64,000 nt of DNA. Origin: Geosiphon pyriformis (lineage: Eukaryota > Glomeromycota > Glomeromycetes > Archaeosporales > Geosiphonaceae). The notes beneath the pieces were generated by a model. It did no database searches, was not told the DNA's origin, and saw only the letters and a list, made by a program, of their open reading frames with translations. The position numbers and the translations under genes are program-made. Below, one piece after another: positions 24,017-35,797 of the stretch (its first letter is position 1; the number at the start of each line of letters is the position of its first letter). The stretch covers positions 227,730 to 291,729 of the forward strand of contig JAAOMT010000515.1 of NCBI GenBank assembly GCA_016748015.1. Reading direction: 5' to 3'.

Positions 24017-25590
24017 TCATATGGGCCTGGAGGACTTTAATTTCAAGGAAAATGGTTTGGGATGGGATGGACAGACACCCATGGTTATTCCAAAATAAGG
24101 TACATTGCTCGTGTAATTATAATTTGGATAACTATTCATCCCAACATTACAATACTGTTTTGATATCATCATTACAGGAAAAAGGATTAGAACTTCAAAA
24201 ATGTTTTAGTAGCAAAAAAATATCAAAATTTAATTCAAAATTTACCCAGTTTTCTCCTACAGTTGAGCCGCTTCTAATTCCGGAGCATTCATACACTTGG
24301 GTAAGATTCGTAAAATCTTCTCGATTTCTATCAGTAGCTGAATCGATACAATCACAGTTCTCTATATGATTTATCCATATTTCCCGCTCGTGGTGTATAA
24401 AATAGTCCGATGTAAGAAATAGTCGAGGAAGCCAATCATTTGAAATAGTTACTCGATACAGAAAATCATTGGCAAAAGCCATATTTGTTAAAGCCGCAAA
24501 ATTTTCATCGCCAATTCTAGGCGCACCAAATGTTATCACATTGATGGGGGATATTGTTATATAAACATTTGGAGATATTTGTTTAAGAGGGCTTGATTTT
24601 TGAAATAAAAGTGCAGCAAGAACTGCGTAAGCTAAAACAATTTAGAAAAACTTTTAGTTAATAAGAAGCTCTCTCTTTTTTAACTCCTATTTAAACAAGT
24701 AAATTATGTAACACATACCACCACCAATTCTATGACCAGTGAAAAAATATTGTGGGATTTCAAATGGGTTCCTCGTGAAAAACTTGGTAATTCTTTGGAT
24801 TCTTGAAAAAATAGCTGGCATCATTTTCTCAACATTTTCCAACCAAACAGAGTCTACTTTTGCTTTCATTGGTATTGGGGATTGATGTTCAAATGGAGAA
24901 AATTTTACTTTTCTGGTTTCCCATTGACTAAATGAATATTTCCTATCACGAAAATAGATAATAATCTGTAACTTAAGATCGGTTGAACGGGTGACCATAA
25001 AATCAGCTAAATCAAAATACGGATTCGTAATAAATTTTTGTGACAGAAACCAATTAAATGGATTGTTTAAACAAAGAATAGTAAGACATACCCTTCATGG
25101 ATTTGGTATTAAGAACTGAACCAAATCGATTCTCTCTGCGACAATAACCAAAATTTGCGTATGCAGCCATCTGTTGAAGAAAATGTAAAAGTTCGATATT
25201 CTTTACAAGCTTTGGCTTTAGAGAGCTATAAGCATTTTTCGAAGGTTGCTTCTGATGATTTATAGGTTTAAGTTGTGTATTTGAAAAAAATAATTGTTTT
25301 CGCTGAATTTCACTTGGTCGCTTATGATAAATATTTTTTCGGATATGTTTAGAATTTTTAAGTTGATGTATTTGTGATAATATATCATCTGGGGCAAAGG
25401 ATTTGCTCCCATTTTTTTTAAAGCCGAGAACGGTAGTTAGATTTTCAGCTTGTCTGATAATTTCTTTCTGAGAGAGATATTTTAACCCAAAATTCGGCGT
25501 TAACAGAATTTGAGATAATTCCCAGCATAATATAAGATATATAGAGCAATAAAATATACTCTTTGATATTGATAGGTATTTGTGTTGCAT
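24017..25590 (-). CDS. Class 3 lipase paralogue C, Ser and His of the triad replaced
   Basis: Third member of the local lipase-like group, on the opposite strand. Exons: 25590-25092, 25006-24719, 24631-24246, 24154-24017 (436 aa). Intron positions and phases equal those of the two plus-strand paralogues. The N-terminus has a hydrophobic segment (about residues 10-28) and a long basic linker. The nucleophile elbow reads FTGHRIGG (Arg for Ser), TFGAPRIGD is kept, and the acid is in SNDWLPRL. The C-terminal exon has YTSNVPYFG where the paralogues have SHNGPYFG and NAHNGPYLG, so the catalytic His is also gone. CDC is kept. The fold seems intact while catalysis is not possible by the usual triad. 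It could be a lipid- or ligand-binding secreted pseudoenzyme, or a decaying gene that still keeps its frame. Confidence 0.82.
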
Positions 25591-28500
25591 TTCTATAGTC
25601 TATAACTTTGGAAAGTCTAAAAAAAAAAAAAACGAGATTTAAGATTTTCAAGATTTTTGTTGTCAAAGATCTGGGCACAATCCGATCAGTTTATCTTGAT
25701 TATCTTTATCATTAAAAAAATGAGAATAGTTTTAAAACTGTTTATGCGTTTCTGCCTGTTTCTATCACAAAAGAGGTATTTAAAGAATATTTTCTAATTT
25801 TCATATATTTATAAAGCCTTTTAAATATTTAATAACTATAAGTAAAAATTAGAATATGTGTTTCTTATTGTTATTTTAATATTGGAATCAATAAAATTTG
25901 TATCTGGTTTTATCTGATAATAAAAATTTAATTTTTTTATTTGAATAAAAAATACTTGATTATGAAAATGTTTTCTTTAAAGTATTTTCATAATTAATTT
26001 AACTGATAAAAAAAATTTTATTCATTTATTTTTTTAATAAATGGTCTTGGCAAATTTTTGAATTCTTTTTATAGATTGAAAGCAAACCATTTTTTTATCT
26101 ATTTCAAATTATTTCTTTAAAAAAAAAAAAGCTTTATATTTTGCTAATAAATTTATTATCAATAAAATGAATTTTAATAATTATTTATAAAAAAAAATAT
26201 ATGTTTTAATAATCTAATAAAACATTTTATACGATAAATTTTTTTTTTTTAAATCAATTGACAATAATTTTAAAATATAATATTTTTTAATTTAATTAAT
26301 TTATTGTTAAATTATAAGTAAACTCTATTTTTCCAAAATTTTTCACGAAAAATTTATAAAAAACCAATATATATATATATATATTAATTTCAAATTAAAT
26401 AATATTAATTTTTTTAATATTAATGCGAAATTAATACAAGCATATATTTAAAACTTATTTATATGTAAAAATAATATTCATAAACGATAATAAATTAAAT
26501 AATTAACAATTTAAAAAAAAATTATATATATTAGATATATATGTTTTAATTATATATTTTAATATTAAACAATTATTTATATATTAAATTCAAACTATTA
26601 ATTAATTTTATTTTTTAAATTTAAAAAATAGCTTATTTATTTTATTTAATATTTATTAATTTCTAATTTTTTGTATAAATATTTATTATTGATTAATGTC
26701 AAAATTTTTTATATTTTATTTTAAATTTATTTGTGATTGCTCAAATTAAAAATTAGGTATCATAAAGTTTAAATTTAATATCAAATGAAATTAAAATTTT
26801 GAATCTTTTGCCAGGAATTTGAAGATTACCACGCAAGAATCATTTCAGGTGTGAGAAGCTGACTTACCTCTGAACAAATGATTTTTTAAAGTTTCATTTC
26901 ATAAATAGCTATATCTATTTAAAAATGCAAATCAAATCTTATTCAAACCTCGATTTCTAGTTTTCTCAAAATCCGAGCATTTAATTTTTTGATCAAAATT
27001 AACTCTATAATTTCTATAAAATTCTCAAATTTGATATTTGTCTACAGTAAGAAACAAAAATAATTGACTTAATTTTTTATTCCTATAAACTCGAAATTCA
27101 AGTAACTCTTAAGAAATGAAGCAAGAATTATATATTGAATGCTAATCGATCACAATCTCACATTTTGATATCAAAATATGGTCCTGAATTTATGAAATCA
27201 ATTTCATTTGAAAAAATGGGTTGCCCAGCATTGCATTACATTCCTAAACAGAATTTAAAGATTATGAATTTAGAATTTGGAATTCCTAAAGATTTCACAA
27301 ATTGTTGTGCTCAAACCTTATTCTCGCTATAGTTGACTTCATCCCCACACAAAAGCGAATGAGGTAAATAATAATTTGTGTGGTGATTCACAGTACGTTC
27401 AAAAGTTCATTGCAAAATGCATGTTTTCTATCCGAGGTGAACCAAATGTAAAAACTGCATCATCCAAATGATTCAAAAATGAAATCTTCAGGGGCATTTC
27501 GCAATAAAATGCTAAGGTGAATGTGCCAAAATAGCCTTGCTATTATTGGATAAACTAAGGACAAAAAAATTTCGTTTCACTCAACCTAAATTTTGTTCAT
27601 TTGAAACAGAATTATTTCTTTTGAAACTTTTATCACCCTCAATCCTGTAACCGACCGACCGACCGACCAACCGAACATTAATGTTTCCTCGAAAATTAGG
27701 TGACGCTTCGACAAAGTGAATTGCATCCGTGATTTTTTGTATCGACATTGGTCGCCTCACTATGCCAGATACTTTCAACTAAAGTATTTTAGTTGGTCAG
27801 CATTACAGGGGCCCTAAGAGGAGCTGAGGTTGTCAGCCTTTGGCTCCACTCTTTTCTATTCAATATTTCACCTCCAAAGTAAGCAAGAATGTATGTATTC
27901 ACGGGATCCAATACTACATCAGCTAATATTACGTAAAAATGAATTAATACAGAATTTCCATTTAGAATGCCATTTTTCAATGTAATTATATACATGTACC
28001 ATTAATATGCTAATTAATGGCACCCTCCCCTACTTTGTTCGTCTTGAAACATGATTCAAAATTTGCAAAAATTGTTATTCGTTGAAAGGTTCTTAAATTC
28101 TTGGTGTTTTTGAATAAAATTTTTTTTGGATACCTCCCGGAATTCGATCGCTTCGAATAGAGTAAATTTTGTAAGATTTTTTGATCTATGACTTAATTGT
28201 TTCTTTGATACTTATTAGTTTTTGTTTATTGAATTGAGCGAGAAAAAGTGAGGAAATGCAAGGAAATGCTAGAATTAAAGAGAAGGCTCAAGATTATCAA
28301 CCGAATATCTAAGTATTTTGAAATCCCATGCTAGCCAAATTTTAATAAATATTCTACAACTGTGAATTATGATAACATTAGGATTTAAAAGTTTTATCTT
28401 TAAAGGGTTTAGCACAGCTCTTTAATATTGAAAAACAATGTGTAGACAAATACATTGTACTCTCAAAAAAAGTTTTTCAAAGTTTTTAATTAGATTTGTT

Positions 28501-30102
28501 CCCCGAAGATCCTTAGACGTGAGCAAAACAAATAAAATTGATAAAATATTATGATAGTGGGTGTCTTGACTGAAAAAAAAAATTTTCATCACTGTTTATT
28601 GCAAGGTTCGGCAAGAGGAATATCTAGCATCTCAATTGTTGCTCTATTATTTTGCTATTTCCTCCAAATCATTCTTTTAATAACAAGATTTTTTAAAATA
28701 AGAAACTGTTTGTTTGCTTAAGATTGTGTTTTCCCGACAAAGTCCCAAAAAAGGGATATCAAAAAAAAACTTTTGGTGCCTTTTTCAACACTATCCAACA
28801 ATGTCACTCTAAGAATTTTATTCAAGCCTATAAAAAATGCCTTTTTTTGGCCAGAGCTTGATTCTACCGTATACAAGGGTCTAATATTCCGACCTTTTAA
28901 TTAACCACTAAAAGAACTAATTAAAGAAAATGCCCGTTTCTTATCGAAAAAGATACCAATTTTGTAAAAAAAATAAAAATAAAAAATAAAAAAACTTTGG
29001 AGCTTATCTCTTTGAGATTTTATGGCAATGATCACTAGATTTGTTGACTGATACATAGTTAGACTAATAAATTTCGCAGTATGAGTCCCAGAAAATAAAA
29101 AAATTAAAGAAATTTGCCTTTTAAAAAACATTAAAAAAATTGATGAGACTACGTTTTAATGTTCAAAATCATGCAATATATATGATTCTGCTTTTAAAAA
29201 TATATCCATAAAAAATTTTTTTTAAATTTTTTCAAGAGCAATGGTTTTTCCAAGAATATGATCAAAAGGAGTTGAATCAATAAAGTTTGTCAGATCAGAT
29301 GATCATGTGTAAAGTTTCCCACCAATATATACTCTCTCAAAAAGGCAGAGTTTTTTTTTAAAATTTATACAAAATCCGCCGATTTTAGAATTTTATTTTG
29401 TTACCGTAAACACTTCCTCTCCAAGAGCTTATTATAGCTGCTCATTTATCGTTTAACTCAAGTGGCAAAAAGTTGCTCATCGCCTTTTTCATTCTTTGCT
29501 GGCTCTTTTGACAACAGCATTGATGTTTGTCATAAAGGTATCACACCTTATTAAATAATAACATTTACAAAACATGCTCTCACCACCTAAAAACACAACT
29601 CTCAATTGGAAACCTCAGCCCAGTGAAAAATTATATGGAACAAAACATTTCGCTTTGTTAATCACATTAACAAATCCAATCACGTTTTCCCATGAGTTTG
29701 TCTCACCCTGACTACATTCGAGACATGAATGCATCATTGATCTTCAAATATGATGACTCTTTTTGATAGATTATATTATTTTATTGGTCATTTAAAAAAG
29801 CATCTTTCGAATCAAGTTTAAAATATAATTATACGGAAAGAACTTTTTGATGCTAAATATGAAATTTTATCTATATGAAATATTTACAAGTTAAAAACTC
29901 TAATCAGTTTTTTGATTGGCAAACTAAATATGGAATTCAAGAAGAGGAAACCACAGAAATATATAATTAAGTAACTAAAAGCGAATATGCACATTTTTAG
30001 GTGTTTGTAAAATCATAAAAATTTTTTTAGTTCTGCAAAATAAGGGTGTTCAATGTAGGAAGGAAGTGTGTAAAGCTCAAAGATTTTTTGATCGCTGACT
30101 TA
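25591..30102. other. Long AT-rich intergenic region
   Basis: About 4.5 kb without a supported gene. 25900-26750 is almost pure A+T with (TA)n runs such as near 26372-26386. A (CCGA)n microsatellite lies at 27651-27674. CAACTAAA and TTTAGTTG form a perfect 8-bp hairpin with a 4-base loop at 27776-27795. 27600-28020 is richer in G+C than its surroundings and may be the remnant of a gene, but nothing recognisable was read from it. Confidence 0.4.
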
Positions 30103-30858
30103 CTAAAATAAAACGTTCAAATCGTCAATAGCTAACGTAATATTGTCGTCAAGTCGTCGTCTTGGTGTTGTCTCCTCGAATAAGATATTGACAAATAACG
30201 CGACGAATATGAAAAAACCGATTACAAATGCGATAAAAAAGTTCCAAGCGTTATTTTCAACTTTACCCACACCCGTTGCGAATTGCTTTTGAAAACTAAA
30301 GTATTGTGTCAACGCCCATAATAGTGTTAATATACCACAGGTGACGAAAATGAGACCAATTGGCTTGGCGTATTCATTTTCTATGGTTGATATTTTTGTT
30401 GGCTCTGGTGCTACAAGGTTAAAGCGAAAGTAGATTGCAAGACCGATTAAATTAAACGAAGTACTAATGCGTAACCAAGCGAGAAAATTTCTTTCGAGAG
30501 CTATTTTTCAATTAATGAAAAAGAAAGAGTCACTTGGGTCAATAAGAGTTATATATTAGTAATTTTTCAAATATTTGGGTGTGAATACTTTAAAAAACTC
30601 ACAGAATTGATCGCGAGCTGTACTAGCACTGTTTTCAATGTAGAGCGTAGTTGGAAATTTAACTATGCCAAGTGAGGAAGTACAACTAGTGAAAGGATTC
30701 AGACAGCCAAGTTGTGACTCAAGTTCATAATCGTCATCGCATTGTTCTAACGTTTTAATTGTCCCGTCAAATGTACCATATGTCGCAGTATTTTGAAGGG
30801 TTGGTGTGGTTTCAATTTGTTCATTGTCAAATTCCTCATATTGAGAGATTGACCTCAT
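30103..30858 (-). CDS. DUF202 membrane protein, two exons
   Basis: Small multi-pass protein of the DUF202 family (YidH-like; the same domain forms the membrane part of fungal VTC proteins). Exons: 30858-30603 and 30500-30103, intron 102 bases, 217 aa. The signature ARDQFSLERNFLAWLRIS spans the intron; family members have a closely similar ARDHLANERTxLAWLR. Three hydrophobic segments follow, beginning FNLIGLAIYF, IGLIFVTCGILTLLW and FFIAFVIGFFIFVAL. The N-terminal 85 residues are acidic and hydrophilic, with no SPX or polyphosphate polymerase domain, so this is a stand-alone DUF202 protein. The start at 30858 (MRSISQYEEF) was preferred to one 29 codons upstream, which would add a hydrophobic leader not typical of the family. 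The function of the family is not known. Confidence 0.82.
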
Positions 30859-33015
30859 TGTCAAATGAATTCTATGAGGATATATATATATGTTTATTAA
30901 TATGAAAATTCTTTTAATATATAAGTTAAAAAGAAATTTAAACAAGGTGTTTTAAGTTTTTAATGACAGTTAAAAAATGTGGAAACTTTATAAGAGAACG
31001 AGAAACACCTCTTTTTATAAATGAATTATAAAACATTGTACATCAAGTACATCGATTAGGGCTGAGAAGATCATTAGGATTATACCGATTGGGCGTCGTA
31101 AAATAGGCACTTTGTCAATTGAAGATCATTTTTTCACTAGGAAATTAATTCATGTCAATCAACGTATCAATTCAAAAAGTTGCCAAAATGCTCACATGGG
31201 TAAGCTTCTATGAACCACTTTTCTTGTCGTCTGGTCAAGTTGCAGCATTGGTATCACCCTCTTAACCACCTATTCATTGAGGTTTTTATGCAGTCTTACA
31301 TTGCGTGATCTCTGTTAAAGAATGCGAAATTACACAATCGATTGAATATGGTTAAACTTATGGACTGTTTTCCGTGAATCTTTGTTTCATGAAATCAAAA
31401 ATGATTACTTTCTTTAGAGAAATCTTTGTTTGTTCACATCAAACAGCTACCCGTATGGATTAGTTTTGGCGATTTGATGATTATTATAGGCACGCTCAGA
31501 CCACACAAAGAAGATGCAAGTAAATGAATGATGAGTTGGTATGATCTTTTTGCGTATTCTTTAAATCCAGAACAATTGATAATTGATTTGATTTGCTATA
31601 ATTGTTGTAATAATAAACAGGAAAAATTTTAAAGTTTTCAAAAATGACTTAAGATTCGAGGTTAATTGTATATTATTTTGGTTTATTATAAAAATGACCG
31701 AGATTTTATTATTTTTATTATTATTACAAGTTTCCAAGTTAGAAGTCAAGCCTTTAAAAGCATTTTTTAATTAATATGAATTAAAACCACAAAATATAAA
31801 CAGCGCTATAATTTCAAACTCTAAAAATGACACATATGTGAATAACACATGATTGATTCGTTAATTTTTATTTTTATTTTTATTTTTTTTATGGTTTAAT
31901 TTTTGAATTGTAAATAGTTGATCATCTTAAGGTAAAAGTTATTGATTATCCTTTATAAAAAGCCTTTTTGAACTGGGGATAAAATTATACTGTTTATTAG
32001 AAATCGTATATAAATTATCTATCTTAGTAATAATAAATATAACGAATAATAAAGCTTTGCTGAAATTGAGACTAAAATCCCAAAAGCTAATTTTTGAGGA
32101 TCAATGTTTAAAGCCTAAAGATAGATGATAAATTCCATCATCCAACATGGGTACATGCCATTGGTTCACTGAAAATATTTTTACAATTTTAAAAATAATG
32201 ACTTTTTTGATTCTACACCCCAAAATGACCTTCTCACCGTTTTGCCTAATTTAGAAAGCACATGATATTCGGAATCTTGCGTGAACTACATTTGTTTATG
32301 AATTTTTGAAATTTTTTTTGGGTGGCGTGGAAAAATTAATAAAATTAATAAATTTAGTAATTTTTTTTTCTCAGTTTAAACTTTTCAAAGAATTTAAGTT
32401 TTTGGAGCATTGTTGTTTCGTTTCGAAATTAAACAAAGTAAAATAGAACAAAAAGGGAAAACCACGTTACTCGCTTTATTTGGTCGTCAACAAAAAATAA
32501 ATAATGTGATCTACTATGTATCAAATGGTTTAGTAAATAACTAATATGGTAGTTAAAATGATATCTTTGTACCACAAGTTAAATTTTATCATCCCTTTTC
32601 ACAAAATTGTTTTAAATTTAGTCCATTTCGTTTTTTGTATAAACCAAGGAATTTGAAATTTTAAAAAATACAAACCATCTAATTTCCAGAACCAGAGTAA
32701 TTTTATCTCACATGTTGACAATTCCTTTTTAAAAAGCCATTTACAATAGCTCCCTCAAAGAACCTAAAGAAGCAGCCTGTCGTTTATTATTTTTGAGTAT
32801 TAAAAGATAACAAAAAAGTCTTTGAAACCTTAGATTATCATTGGATCTCTCTATAAGCCATTTAAAAATAAAACCCCAAATTTTGTCTTTTTCCAAGAGG
32901 ATTTTACCAAGCCAATTTTTTAATCCTCAAATTAGAAAAATTTCTATTATTTACATGTTAGGAAAATTTTAGTCTAAAAATATTTTTTAAAACATTATAA
33001 TAATATAATTCTAAA
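30859..33015. other. Intergenic, no gene seen
   Basis: AT-rich spacer. 31020-31460 is less AT-biased than the rest, yet no coding exon could be read in either strand. The right end is the 3' flank of the methyltransferase gene. Confidence 0.4.
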
Positions 33016-34206
33016 CTATAAAACTGTTTTGAATAAAATTACGCTTTCTGAAAACGGATAAAAATACATGTTTAATGATTCCGTCTCTGAAAACCGTTTT
33101 TGTCCCCAGATCCGAGAGCAGGGAATAGATGTATGATATTTTCTAATATTAAGTTCCTCTTTAACATGATCCAACAAATCATTGAACGCGTCCATTGTAA
33201 TATTCATGAACTCGGATACTAAAGACTGGATGCTTTTTATCTCACCAAAGAAATCATCAAAACCAGCTTTACTATAAGCCTGAGCCCATGCACCAATAGG
33301 TATTAGATTTTCAGATTGATGAATTTCTGAAATTTGACCTGTCTCACTCAAGTAGGTCACAAGGCGTGGAGTGATAATTCCGTTGATTTTTTTTGATTTG
33401 AGGTATGATCGATCTGAGAAAGATTAACGAATGAAATTGGTGATGTTAATTTCAATTTTGAAAATTTCATAAACCTTTTTGAAATTTATGAAACTTACAT
33501 GAATTCATGAGTAAATTGGTAAATGGTCCAGCATTCTCGCATAAGGAATTAAATTCCATGAATTCTACCCAACCATGTGGTGTTAAGACGCGTACAACTT
33601 CTTTCATGATTTCATTCCATTGTTTCTCGGTGAGGGTAGCTCCCCAAAAACGCATATGAATGAAGTCAAAGCTATGATCTTTGAAAGGAAGTCCCAGTAA
33701 GATATTGTGCTGTATACAGGTCACATTCCCTGGTTTAATTTGAGATGAATTTATTGAACTCATATCGAGTGCGGTGAATTTGCAAAAGGGATATTCATTT
33801 GCCATATCCAAGATCCAAGTTCCTGGACCACATCTTTAGAAAAATAATTATAATTAGAAAAGTTTTTTGAAATTATTGAGAAAGCCTAGAATTTTTATTT
33901 TTTTTAAAACAACGCATTAGCTTATACCTACCCAATATCAAGAATTTTTAAGTCTCCCCCTTCTAAGTTCTCTTTGATTGGTGAAGAATAGTTATGACCC
34001 CATGCGTATTTCATGAGATGATGTCTGAATTGCATTCGATTCATTTCTGTATCCTTTAATCTCATCTCATGTGAATTCATCTGATCTTTGAAGCTTTGCT
34101 TTTGATTTATGAATGAATCAGGTTTAGATTGCTTCACTGATAACTTTTTGGGATAAATCAGATTAAAAGTTTTATAAAGATATTTATTTGAGATTTTATT
34201 GCCCAT
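33016..34206 (-). CDS. SAM-dependent methyltransferase, three exons
   Basis: Class I methyltransferase of unknown substrate. Exons: 34206-33932, 33833-33499, 33413-33016 (335 aa). Motif I, ILDIGCGPGTWILDMA, is created by joining exons 1 and 2. The acidic end of strand beta-2 is FTALDMS, and the beta-4 region is LPFKDHSFDFIHMRFW. A methyltransferase-typical VVRVLTPHGWVEFME follows. The first 70 residues are polar and variable. The C-terminal part (about 215-335) contains AWAQAYSKAGFDDFFGE and a helical segment, and ends in an unusual tail after RIWGQKRFSE. A nine-base repeat lies just upstream at 34321-34365. The last exon could contain a further small intron. The enzyme class is clear; a small-molecule or lipid substrate would be a guess. 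Confidence 0.85.
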
Positions 34207-34320
34207 TTTTTTTTTGGATTCTTGAATACAAATCTACTAAGAAAGGGAATCGTTGAGATTTTTTAAAAATGTGTGCTAACGAACCATTAATGCTTTTTAT
34301 ATATCCTGCATTTTTTTTTG

Positions 34321-34365
34321 ATACCTTTGATACTTTTGATACCTTTGATACCTTTGATACCTTTG
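34321..34365. repeat. Five-copy 9-bp minisatellite upstream of the methyltransferase
   Basis: The unit ATACCTTTG is repeated five times in tandem, the second copy reading ATACTTTTG. It lies about 115 bases upstream of the methyltransferase start codon, so it falls in its promoter or 5' leader. Read on the minus strand it would encode VSK repeats, but that frame has no other support. Confidence 0.9.
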
Positions 34366-35797
34366 TAAAAAAAACATAATCTGAAATTTTAAAAGTGGTG
34401 AGTCCTAGCACAAAAATAGCGATAAGACACAAGGTATGTAATATTTGAGCAGATATTCTTTGTATCTTTGATCGATATTCTCGTTTAGTTAATTAGATGT
34501 TGTGAAAGGCAACAAGGTCTGACTGCCAAATGATATGAACATGGAATTTTGAATTTTTCACGAAAAACGATTCTCAACCCTTGGTAATTTTTGCGATAAA
34601 GACATACAGGTTAAAACCTTATTTTCTTCCAATCATTTTAGTGAAACTGTGTCACTGCAATTTTACAATAATAAACGTTGTTCGTTGATAAAATTATTGT
34701 AACAACGTGGCTTTTGTTATCCAATCATCTAAAAGTCAAAAAGCCTTAGATTTGTGTTCAGCAAAAATAAGGTTTTTAAGCCTTATAAAGAAGTATTTTT
34801 TTCTTAATTATAATTTTTAAAATGAGTATTCCTTATTCTAAGATCGTAACTTTCAAAAAATTCAAACGTTAAAATTAATATTTTTTGTTCAAACCATAAA
34901 TTCTTAAATAAGAAAACGAAAACTTAAAAATTTTTAATGGTATCAGCAAATTTTAAAGAAAATTTTCTACCGTAGTTCGCTGCATAAACTACTCTGGAGG
35001 GGGAAGGACTTCAATTACTGATTATTTTCTAAAGGAATATTTTTAAAAAATATTTACTGAAAAGTAATGATTTAATAAATTGCCACAAGTGTAATTTGGC
35101 TTAATCACCATTTTTAGATTTATGACATATTTTCAAAAAAGAATGCGTGAAAAATATTATTTTTGGTCTAAAAACTTATTTTTAGAATTTCAAAAATTTA
35201 CAGTTTTTAATATGAAAAAATAGTTGTAATTCAGTTACAATCATTTTCTTAATATTTGCCGCTAATTTTATTTATTTTTTTTATCTGCTATTATATATTT
35301 TAAAAAAAATATTCCTAAGTGATTTGATAAAAATTTTTGACAAAACATATAAATGAATTTATTTATTTTTGATCTTTATTTTTTCTGGGCTTTGCCAAAT
35401 CGATTATCCTTCTAAAACAAAGGTTGGATGCGTGATAAAAATGACAGTTAACTAGCAATGTCAAGCAATTTCCGAGTCTGACTGAAATCATCCACAGATG
35501 GGTGTTTAAAAAACTTCATGATTCATTAGCAAATTACAAGTTTAATCAAAAGCAAATTACCTACTTTAGTGATTTAAAAAAATAAATTTTAATGCTTCAA
35601 ATTACTTTTACAAAGATAATCAAGCTAAAGAATATTTATTCGGCTCCAAATCATTTTAAAACTGGTTCACTATTTATTGCAGAAATGAGAATACAGCAAT
35701 ACATTTTTCCTAGACATTAAGGCATGTAAAAACTTGAATATTTAAAATAATTACCATAAATAGGGAGCAAAACTGATCAATAAAAAATCAAGCCTGG
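34366..35797. other. Intergenic, no gene seen
   Basis: AT-rich spacer between two minus-strand genes. It should hold the methyltransferase promoter on the left and the ferritin 3' flank on the right. No exon or repeat was recognised. Confidence 0.4.

Noticed and set aside
27581-27995. Two minus-strand open frames in a less AT-rich patch
   Set aside because: No recognisable motif; includes a CCGA microsatellite and a hairpin, so probably not coding.
34196-34432. Minus-strand open frame of 78 codons with VSK repeats, overlapping the methyltransferase start
   Set aside because: It is the 9-bp minisatellite read in frame; there is no other support and it overlaps a firm gene.
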